The notes beneath the pieces are model-generated. The model was not told the DNA's origin, did no database searches, and was given only the letters and a program-made list of their open reading frames with translations. From a bacterium (lineage in GTDB: Bacteria > UBP14 > UBA6098): 5,406 nt of DNA. Positions 1-5,406 of the stretch are shown here, one piece after another. The position numbers and the translations under genes were made by a program. Location of the stretch: positions 1 through 5,406 of the forward strand of contig DAOWNU010000166.1 of assembly GCA_030642425.1 (NCBI GenBank), in the 5' to 3' direction. Numbering within the stretch: position 1 is the first letter of the stretch; each line of letters begins with the position of its first letter.

Positions 1-3000
1 CGCATTCCACCGATATTATTATAATGGTATTAAATATATCCGACAACTACGGACACTCGTCTGGATCTGGCCCAACCTGGACCTTCCTGACCGATTTCGA
101 GCCACCGACCGCGACCGCTTTCTATCCGGCGCCCATGACAATTTCTATCTACGACTCTATATCGGTGAGCCTGATCGATTTGCCCTCCGGTGTCGATCCG
201 GCGAGCATCGTTTTCACCGCTGCCGGTTTCGGCGCCTTCGATCTGACGCATCCGTCGCTTTTCTTCGACGACCCCGTGCTGGCGTTCGATCCGGGGCTTG
301 CGGGAGTTTCCTTCGGCGACGGCGATACCGCTTCTTTCTGCGTCCGCGCCCACGACAGCCCCGACGTCTGCGATCCGAATGAGATGCCGGACACGTGCTG
401 GGAGTTTATTGTCGATGGCGGCGGGCCGATTACCTCGCTGATATCTCCACCGCCCGGAACGATAACCTCCTGTGCCGATCTCGGCGCTCGATTCACTATC
501 TCCGACGCCTCCGGAATCGAAGGGGCCACGATTTCCATTCGAGCGAACGGCTCTTTGCTCGACATCACGAGCGCAGAAATAACATGGGCGGAACCCGATC
601 TTTCCTACGATCCCGCTTCGCCCGGCGCTCACGGCGACACGATTCGCGTATCGGTAATCGAGGCGGACGACCTGACCGGCAATAGCATGACCGCCGCCGA
701 CACCGCCGGAACGTTCTATGTAATCGATATCGAGCCGCCGATATTATCCTCCCCGTTCCCCTCGGACGGCAGTATTGTTGCCGATTCGCTCCAGCCTATC
801 TGGATTACAGCCGTCGATTTCCCGGCGGGAGTGGATACCGCTTCGACGCGGATTTCCGTGAACGGAACAATTTATACGACATTCCACCCCGCGCTTTTCT
901 GGGACGGCGACGAGCTTAATTTCGATCCGACCGCGGCGGGTATCGCTTTTGCCGACGGCGACACGGTGGAGGTCTGCATCCTCGATCTCGAGGATATGCC
1001 GGATACCTGCGAATCTAACAGGATCGCGGCGCCGTTCTGCTGGAAGTTCTATGTCAGTCTCGCGGGGCCTCTGGCGAGACTCGGACCTCCGAGACCGCAC
1101 GGATGGGTCGCTTGTGAAGCGGCGGATCAGGAGATCACGACGATCATTATCGACCCGGACGGAATTGTGGCCGATTCGATCCGCCTCGAGGTCGAGGGCG
1201 TCGAATACAATATCTCCGCCGTGGAGCTTTCATACGCCGATACTGTCCTGACATTTGTGCCGTCCACGGGCTGGGTCGAGGGCGATACTATCGACGTCGT
1301 TCTACTCTATGTCGAGGATTCGCTTGGGAACGGCCTCGGGGCGCCGCTGGTCTGGGATTTCTATGTCGATCTCGCGCCGCCCGTGCCCGGCGCGCCTTCG
1401 CCGCCCGATGGCGCCACCGTTGGGGCTTCGCCCGATATTTCGATTCCGATACTCGACATCGGATGCGGAGTCGATCCGGCGAGCATAGTATTGAGTGTCG
1501 ATGGCGAGAATTACTCTCTCGGCGACGGACTCGAATGGACGGGGAGCGAGGCCGTGATACATTCGGACAGCCTTACCTCTGCGCCCTCTGGAACAGTCGA
1601 AGTCTGTATCGAGCTGGCGGACGATCTCCCCGATTACTGCGGGCCTAATAGCTTGACACCGCCCTATTGCTGGACAATTATCGTGGACATCTCCAATCCC
1701 GAAGCGCGGACGATTATGCCCGGTCCAGGTGACTGGATATCCTGCGAGGGCACCGAACAGCGGATCGAGCTGTATCTACACGATAACAACGGCATCGTTA
1801 CCGACAGCATCACGATGCGAATCGACGGCGTCCTGTATTCCTATTCCGCCGGACACATGGCCTATGCGGATACAATCTTGATATTCACGCCGCCAACCCC
1901 CTGGGGCGACGGCGACACTATCCCGGTGGAACTTCTTCGCGCTCCGGACAGCCTCGGCAATCCGGTTCCGCCTTTGAGTTTCGAGTTCTATGTCGATCTC
2001 ACACCTCCCGTTATCTGGGGAGTCGATCCCTCCGACGGCGGAACATCTTCGAGCCTTACGCCGGAGATAACCGCTCATATTACGGATTCTGGATGCGGTC
2101 TCGACACCGCCTCGATAATCGTGAGCGTCGATGGCACAGATTATATAATGGGCGTTTCGCCCGGACTTAGCTGGTCGGACGCGGACTCAGTTGTGAGATT
2201 GGATTGCCTGTTTGCGGGAATTTTCCTCGGCCCGGGGGACACGGTCGATGTCTGTATCGCCGCCGGAGATATGCCGGATTGGTGTCCGCCGAACGAAGAT
2301 TCGCGGTGCTGGGATTTTATCGCGGACGAGGGCGGCCCTATGGTGGCGCTGCTTTACCCGGACAGCAACGCCTGCTCGGCCTGCTCGACACAGGGTTTTA
2401 CCGCAATAATCTCCGACATTACTGGCGTGGACGTTTCCTCCATATTCTTCACCGTCAACGGTGTGCCCTATAACGTGGATTCAACAGGAGTTACATACGG
2501 TGCCTTCACGGGATACTTGAACTTCGTCCCCTCGGAAGATTGGGAGAACGGCGATATAATACATGTCGATTCGCTCCGGGCCGCCGATATCGACGGGAAT
2601 TGGAGCGAACATTATCTGGAGTTCAATATCTATATCGATCTCGCGCCGCCTATTGTGTTCGGTTTCGACCCGCCTCCGGGGGGATTCAGTCCCACAACAA
2701 CGCCGGAGATAACGTTCATTATCGCAGATTCGGGATGCGGTGTTAACCCATCGACCATAAGATTCACGGTGGAAGGCGCGGTTTTCACCCCCGATTCCGC
2801 CGGTATCTATTACGGTGGAGATACAATAATATTTTACACGGCCATGCACGATATCGACCTCGAGGACGGCGACACGGTGAATATCTGCGTGACCAATGCC
2901 GCCGATATGGCCGAACTGTGCACGCCCAATTTCATTCCGGAGGAGGTCTGCTGGTATTTTATTGTGAGCACCGCCGGGCCTATGGCCGATCCTATAACGC

Positions 3001-5406
3001 CCCTTCCCGGACAATGGGTCGCCTGTGACAGCGGGGAGCAGGAAATTCTGATCCTTCTCGCCGACCCTGACGGGATTATCGACACCACAATCGATCTCAT
3101 TGTGAATGGCGTTTCGTATCTAATCGATTCGACGGAGCTAAGTTACGACTCAGGAATCGAACAGCTGCGCTTTGTTCCGGGCGAACCCTGGGCCGACGGC
3201 GACACTATCGAAATCACGCTTTATTCTGCGGAGGACTCTCTCGGACACGATCTCACCGTGCCTTTGTCCTACGAATTCTATATGGACCTCCTGCCCCCGG
3301 AGACAACATTTGTCCATCCGGTTGTGGGTCTTGCGCTGCATCCCGGGCCTGTGTGGGTATCGGTTAGAATAGAGGATATCGGCGCGGGGCTTATCGATTC
3401 GACTTTGGCAATCCAAATCGACGGCGTGTGGTATGGTATCGACGATATCGGAGTAACGTGGGACGGCGATTCGCTCGTTTTCGACGGCCTTTTGACCGGC
3501 GACACGCTTTTCGCCGCGGAGACTCTCGATGTGTGCGTCCGCGGCGACGACGCGACTGTCCTTTGCGGCCCAAACTCGATGATGACCTGCTGGGAATATA
3601 TTGCGACCTCGAACGGCCCGGTTGCCGCGCCGATTTTCCCGGCCTTGGGCACCGTAATAAGCTGTATGGATTCGCTTGTTGTTTTCCACGTTGCCGACAT
3701 CGACGGCGATGAAATCCGCCCTACAAGCTTCCAGGTGCTTATAAATGATACTTTATATGACGGCTGGCCGACGATCCATTATTACGACGAGAGCGATTCG
3801 ACGTTATATATCAATCCCGGCACCGCGCCGCCGGCGCCCCCGGGCACGCGCGACCATGGCGACACGATCCGGGTCGAACTGATCGGCTGCGAGGATATTT
3901 ATCATTCGCCACTGGCCTTGCCGATTTCTATCTGGTTCGTGCTGGACAGTATTGGGCCGCAGATTATCGACGGTTTCCCGCCATTCGGGGGATTGGTCTC
4001 TCCGGGCGCTCCCGATATGTGGTTCCTTGTCGAGGATTTCCCGGCGGGGATTCATCACGGTTTGGGCGAAATCGCGATTGGAGCTTACACTTATACTGTC
4101 GGCAGCGAGATAAGTTTCACCGGCGACACGCTGTTCTTACCGGCGTCCGTGTATTCGGCGGACACGACATTTTTCGACGGCGATTCTATTGTTCTGACGA
4201 TCACGCTGTTCGACAGCGCGCAATATTGCGGCGAAAACGAATCTGTAATAACATGGTGGTTCACGGTCGGAGTTACTCCACCCGTGGCGACCAATCTCTC
4301 CCCTCCGGACGGCGCGATCACCTCCTGCCCGGGCGGGAATATTAGGATTCTTATCGAGGATGATGACGGCTTCGATTTCGATTTGACCGGTATTGTAATC
4401 GACGGCGTGCCCCATTCTGTTACACTCGATCCCGATCTTCACGTGGTCGGGAACACGATGATATACGATGCCGCCACGCCCTTTGCCCACGGCTCGACAC
4501 ACACTTACTATCCTTTCGCGCAGGATATTCACGGCACATCGCTCGAAACTGTGGATACATTCTCGTTCACGGTCGATCTTTTTCCCCCGGAGGGCGCGAA
4601 TTACGATCCGCCGGTCGATGCGGAAATACTGGATTGGGAAGCGGCGATAAGCCTCGATTTTGCGGATACTCCCGCCGGCATGATGGACTCTGTTGTCCTG
4701 ACTGTAACGACGCCGCGCTGGACACGCATTTTCGCCGCAGGAAGCACGGCCACAACCTGGGCCGGAGGGACATTTAGATTGGACGTTCCGGCCTATAACG
4801 GCGTCCCATGGGAACCGGCTCTCGACAACACACTGATATTCTGGCACGAACGCGAGGTAATTCAAGCCTCGATTTATGCCGGAGACCTTTCTTGCTGCTG
4901 CAGCTCCAACGATTCGCATTATGTTTGGGAATTCACTATTCTCGACGACGACACGCTCGGGCCGGAGATATCCACTATCGAGCCGGATACCGTTTATTCG
5001 GGCTTCGTTGCGGATGTTAGCGCGGTCGTGACCGATATTTCCGGCGTTTTCGACGATGCCACCGGCCCGGAAGGCCAGGGGATGTTCGTTATCTGGGACA
5101 GCGACGGCTCATTGTCGGATGGCAGCGAGACTGTTTCTCAGATGAGCCTCGATATGGGGGATACATTCGATTCGGACGTCTCTATCGGGCCGTTCAGTAT
5201 GGGAGACACTCCCGTATTCTGTATTGCCGCCCACGATAACGATTTCGATTTCGAGGATACGCTCGACAGGGCGGTCTCTCTCAGCGATACGATATTCCCG
5301 GTTTTGATCGAGGGTTTCGGGCCTATCGCGTCGCTGCTCTATCCCTCCGACAGCGCATTTACTTCCTGCGACAGTGCGCCCGTGATTATCGGGCTTATCG
5401 ACGGCG
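1..5406 (+). CDS. Giant cysteine-laddered Ig-like tandem-repeat protein, internal fragment (both ends missing)
   Basis: One reading frame, starting at base 3, stays open for 1801 codons to base 5405, so the gene runs off both edges and encodes more than about 190 kDa. The translation is an alternating array of two Ig-like beta-sandwich module types (A, about 106-125 residues; B, about 102-113 residues), plus one deviant module C near the right end. Recurrent signatures are GVD-x-x-SI and VC...C-x-PN...CW in A, and an opening Cys, D-x-[DN]-G-I, GDTI and F-Y-V-D-L-x-P-P in B. I see no transmembrane segment, signal peptide, sorting domain or enzyme motif. About 37 cysteines in regular positions imply an oxidising, exported location, where they would form disulfides. 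The protein is strongly acidic, with one Lys and about 30 Arg. The first ATG (base 24) lies inside a B-type tail and lacks a ribosome binding site, so it is not the start. The coding call is near certain; the function (adhesin, surface fibre or spacer stalk) is inferred. I cannot assign an exact Pfam family; the modules resemble bacterial Ig-like 'Big' domains. Confidence 0.93.
3..107 (+). repeat. Module B0: C-terminal tail of a B-type Ig-like repeat
   Basis: Residues 1-35 match the last third of a B module: a hydrophobic strand (DIIIMVLNISD), a D-x-x-G turn (DNYGH), and a closing strand WTFLTDFEPP that corresponds to the F-Y-V-D-L-x-P-P ending of the other B modules. The rest of this repeat, including its opening cysteine and GDTI strand, lies upstream of the window. 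It shows that the array was already running before base 1. Confidence 0.7.
108..428 (+). repeat. Module A1: A-type Ig-like repeat with intact three-cysteine end
   Basis: Residues 36-142. The core is LPSGVDPASIVF (around residues 60-71); the Cys seen in the GCG turn of A3-A5 is absent here and replaced by SG. GDGDTASFC leads into Cys113, followed by Cys123 (CDPN) and Cys132 (CWEFIVD), spacings 10 and 9. It ends in GGGP. The next opening cysteine, Cys157 in B1, is 25 residues after Cys132. Confidence 0.85.
429..740 (+). repeat. Module B1: B-type repeat, short-opening subtype
   Basis: Residues 143-246. It opens with a Pro-rich turn (SPPPG) and Cys157. The acidic loop DASGIE follows 11 residues later (Asp168), which is the short-opening spacing. 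The GDT strand reads GAHGDTIRVSV, with His where the long subtype has an acidic residue or Gly. The D-x-x-G turn is DDLTGN and the closing strand is FYVIDIEPP. A short Pro/Ser/Gly loop (ASPGA) precedes the GDT strand, as in B6. Confidence 0.82.
741..1070 (+). repeat. Module A2: A-type Ig-like repeat
   Basis: Residues 247-356. The core turn reads VDFPAGVDTAST, the FPAG variant shared with A7 (EDFPAGI). GDTVEVC supplies Cys325, followed by Cys336 (DTCESN) and Cys346 (CWKFYV), spacings 11 and 10. Lys348 in the closing strand is the only lysine I find in the fragment. It ends in LAGP, 15 residues before Cys371 of B2. Confidence 0.85.
1071..1382 (+). repeat. Module B2: B-type repeat, long-opening (W-x-x-C) subtype
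   Basis: Residues 357-460. It opens GWVACEAADQE (Cys371), the W-[VI]-[SA]-C-[ED]-x-x-x-Q form shared with B3 and B5. The acidic loop IDPDGIVADSI begins 13 residues after the cysteine (Asp384). It continues with the strand EGVEY, then VEGDTIDVVL, the turn EDSLGN and the closing strand FYVDLAPP. It has 10 Asp and 8 Glu against 3 Arg and no Lys, which illustrates the strong negative charge of the array. Confidence 0.87.
1383..1700 (+). repeat. Module A3: A-type repeat with extra GCG cysteine
   Basis: Residues 461-566. It starts with SPPDGATVGASPDI, then the core DIGCGVDPASIVLSVDG, which has an additional Cys488. The ladder cysteines are Cys535 (VEVC), Cys546 (DYCGPN) and Cys556 (YCW), spacings 11 and 10. 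The usual GDT strand is degenerate (SGTVEV). It ends in ISNP rather than GP. Four cysteines lie in the module; Cys488 has no obvious partner within it. Confidence 0.86.
1701..2009 (+). repeat. Module B3: B-type repeat, long-opening subtype
   Basis: Residues 567-669. It opens PGPGDWISCEGTEQ (Cys581), with the acidic loop HDNNGIVTDSI starting 13 residues later (Asp594). It continues with IDGVLYSYS, GDGDTIPVEL, the turn PDSLGN and the closing strand FEFYVDLTPP. It is most similar to B2 and B5; the DNA for F-Y-V-D-L is identical in B2 and B3 (ttctatgtcgatctc), while the surrounding codons have diverged. Confidence 0.87.
2010..2339 (+). repeat. Module A4: A-type repeat with five cysteines
   Basis: Residues 670-779. 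The core is TDSGCGLDTASIIVSVDG (extra Cys698) and there is a second extra Cys735 (RLDC); these two could pair with each other. The ladder cysteines are Cys751 (VDVC), Cys761 (DWCPPN) and Cys769 (RCWDF), with the short spacings 10 and 8. It ends in DEGGP. It has 16 Asp and 3 Glu against 2 Arg in 110 residues. Confidence 0.86.
2340..2651 (+). repeat. Module B4: B-type repeat, short-opening subtype with two opening cysteines
   Basis: Residues 780-883. It opens YPDSNACSAC: Cys794 is the ladder position, exactly 25 after Cys769, and Cys791 is extra. The loop SDITGVDVSSI begins 11 residues after Cys794. It continues with VNGVPY, ENGDIIHV, the turn ADIDGN and the closing strand FNIYIDLAPP. The NGD form of the GDT strand and the 11-residue spacing place it with B1, B6 and B7. 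Confidence 0.84.
2652..2981 (+). repeat. Module A5: A-type repeat with extra GCG cysteine
   Basis: Residues 884-993. A Pro/Gly-rich opening (DPPPGG) leads to the core ADSGCGVNPSTIRFTVEG with extra Cys912, close to A4. GDTVNIC gives Cys962, followed by Cys973 (ELCTPN) and Cys983 (VCWYFIV), spacings 11 and 10. It ends in TAGP. Cys912 lacks an obvious partner inside the module. Confidence 0.86.
2982..3299 (+). repeat. Module B5: B-type repeat, long-opening subtype
   Basis: Residues 994-1099. It opens PLPGQWVACDSGEQE (Cys1008), with the acidic loop ADPDGIIDTTI 13 residues later (Asp1021). It continues with VNGVSY, ADGDTIEITL, the turn EDSLGH and the closing strand YEFYMDLLPP. It is a member of the B2/B3/B5 subgroup and follows an A module with long (11/10) cysteine spacing, as the other two do. 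Confidence 0.86.
3300..3620 (+). repeat. Module A6: A-type repeat, no GCG cysteine
   Basis: Residues 1100-1206. The opening has drifted (HPVVGLALHPGP) and the core reads EDIGAGLIDSTLAIQIDG, with Ala in place of the GCG cysteine. The ladder cysteines are Cys1178 (LDVC), Cys1188 (LCGPN) and Cys1196 (TCWEYIA), spacings 10 and 8 as in A4. It ends in SNGP. The following B6 is of the short-opening subtype. Confidence 0.84.
3621..3959 (+). repeat. Module B6: B-type repeat, short-opening subtype with Pro-rich loop
   Basis: Residues 1207-1319, the longest complete B module (113 residues). It opens FPALGTVISC (Cys1221, exactly 25 after Cys1196); the loop ADIDGDE starts 11 residues later. A Pro/Ala/Gly loop, NPGTAPPAPPGTRD (bases 3813-3854), sits before HGDTIRVEL and accounts for the extra length. 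An additional Cys1296 (GCEDI) lies after that strand. The closing strand is IWFVLDSIGP, so the usual PP hinge is replaced by GP. Confidence 0.8.
3960..4283 (+). repeat. Module A7: degenerate A-type repeat with only the middle ladder cysteine
   Basis: Residues 1320-1427. It opens FPPFGGLVSPGAPD, then the core EDFPAGIHHGLGEIAIG, an eroded form of GVD-x-x-SI with the FPAG turn of A2. The first ladder cysteine is Thr1399, the middle one is kept (Cys1409, YCGEN), and the CW position is Thr1417 before WWF. The spacing between the three positions is still 10 and 8. It ends in VTPP instead of GP. Confidence 0.76.
4284..4589 (+). repeat. Module B7: B-type repeat, short-opening subtype
   Basis: Residues 1428-1529. 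It opens SPPDGAITSC (Cys1442, 25 after the lost CW position of A7), with the acidic loop EDDDGFDFDL from Asp1453, 11 residues later. It continues with IDGVPH, then FAHGSTHTY in place of the GDT strand, the turn QDIHGT and the closing strand FTVDLFPP. It is the shortest complete B module, and its central strand pattern is weaker than in the others. Confidence 0.77.
4590..4964 (+). repeat. Module A8: long divergent A-type repeat with a Cys-Cys-Cys run
   Basis: Residues 1530-1654, 125 residues against about 107 usual. The core is eroded (ADTPAGMMDSVVLTV). The end retains the A outline, ASIYAGDLSCCCSSNDS then YVWEF, but the first ladder position is Ser1623 and the CW position is Val1641. The middle position is a run of three cysteines (1631-1633). 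It ends in TLGP. The assignment to A rests on the shared AGD...C...W-x-F pattern and the GP hinge. Confidence 0.68.
4965..5324 (+). repeat. Module C: distinct Ig/Fn3-like module interrupting the A/B alternation
   Basis: Residues 1655-1774 (120 residues). A B module would be expected here, but the opening cysteine is absent and the body differs: VTDISGVFDDATG, a WDSDGSLSDGSE segment, a MGDTFDSDVSIGPFSMGD stretch and FCIAAHDND. This follows a general bacterial extracellular beta-sandwich pattern (VTD-x-SGV start, IG-x-F-x-x-GD strand pair, A-x-D end). Its tail, with Cys1740 in a CIAA-x-D context like A4 and a final GFGP hinge, suggests A ancestry or a hybrid. I do not assign a named family. Confidence 0.6.
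5325..5405 (+). repeat. Module B8: start of a B-type repeat, cut by the window edge
   Basis: Residues 1775-1801. It opens YPSDSAFTSC (Cys1789, 15 residues after the GP hinge, the usual distance) and breaks off at IDG, the start of the acidic loop, 11 residues after the cysteine as in the short-opening subtype. It shows that the array continues past the right edge. Confidence 0.72.

Noticed and set aside
24..26. First in-frame ATG as a possible gene start
   Set aside because: The frame is open upstream, no ribosome binding site precedes it, and starting here would cut a B-type module in its last third and leave an exported protein without a signal peptide.
30..632. 200-codon open frame on the - strand at the left edge
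   Set aside because: It is a low-complexity Arg/Gly/Glu shadow of modules B0-B1; the + strand frame there carries clear, periodic protein motifs.
2481..3689. Antisense open frames of 177 and 179 codons (2481-3014 and 3150-3689)
   Set aside because: Their peptides only echo the repeat period of the sense gene (recurrent I-D-I-E and R-V-A-V strings) and show no independent family features.
3820..3850. GC-rich, partly palindromic stretch as a terminator or regulatory hairpin
   Set aside because: It is explained by Pro, Ala and Gly codons of the B6 loop inside an open frame, and no T-run follows.
4137..4919. 260-codon open frame on the - strand
   Set aside because: It is antisense to the repeat gene, Arg/Gly-rich and without recognisable domains. 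Long antisense frames are expected opposite a gene rich in GAC, GAT and GGC codons.
1..5406. CRISPR-like or recent tandem DNA repeat
   Set aside because: The 630-660 bp period is visible in protein sequence, but DNA copies share only short motifs, with no identical repeats and spacers.
1..5406. Calling the array cadherin, PKD or fibronectin type III
   Set aside because: I do not see the diagnostic motifs (cadherin D-x-N-D-N sets, the PKD W-D-F-G-D-G core, or the Fn3 Trp/Leu/Tyr pattern) in the regular modules. Ig-like beta-sandwich is as far as the sequence supports.

Overview
The whole window lies inside one protein-coding gene. The + strand frame whose first full codon starts at base 3 (so residue n starts at base 3n) is open for 1801 codons to base 5405, with no stop, no credible start and no intergenic DNA. 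What is visible is an internal slice of a giant, probably secreted or cell-surface, repeat protein. Its N-terminal export signal and its C-terminal anchor or sorting domain both lie outside the window.

Layout: the protein is a string of Ig-like beta-sandwich modules of about 102-125 residues that alternate between two types, which I call A and B. The order is B0 (C-terminal tail only), A1-B1, A2-B2, A3-B3, A4-B4, A5-B5, A6-B6, A7-B7, A8, a differently built module C, and B8 (N-terminal part only). A modules carry a GVD-x-x-SI-x-x-x-V-x-G core and end in a three-cysteine motif, VC...C-x-PN...CW, then a 'GP' hinge. B modules open with a cysteine (usually [SA]C), carry a D-x-[DN]-G-I loop and a GDTI strand, and end in F-Y-V-D-L-x-P-P. 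One A-B pair is about 630-660 bp. The copies clearly share ancestry in protein sequence but have drifted at the DNA level, so these are old duplications.

The strongest signals beyond 'Ig-like repeats' are these. (1) A cysteine ladder of four per A-B pair, with exactly 25 residues between the CW cysteine of each A module and the opening cysteine of the following B module in all six intact pairs. (2) Two B subtypes whose occurrence tracks the loop lengths of the preceding A module, so A and B seem to evolve as a coupled unit. (3) Extreme lysine depletion, one lysine in 1801 residues by my reading, with abundant Asp.

Organism: the DNA is moderately GC-rich. Long Asp-rich Ig-like arrays of this style recall, from general knowledge only, environmental candidate-phylum bacteria in or near the FCB group (for example WOR-3, TA06, Zixibacteria or Cloacimonadota). 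Nothing in the window fixes the taxon. A structural role (adhesin, surface fibre or stalk of an exported protein) is the reasonable inference; no catalytic domain is visible. I found no mobile element, RNA gene, CRISPR array, promoter or terminator.
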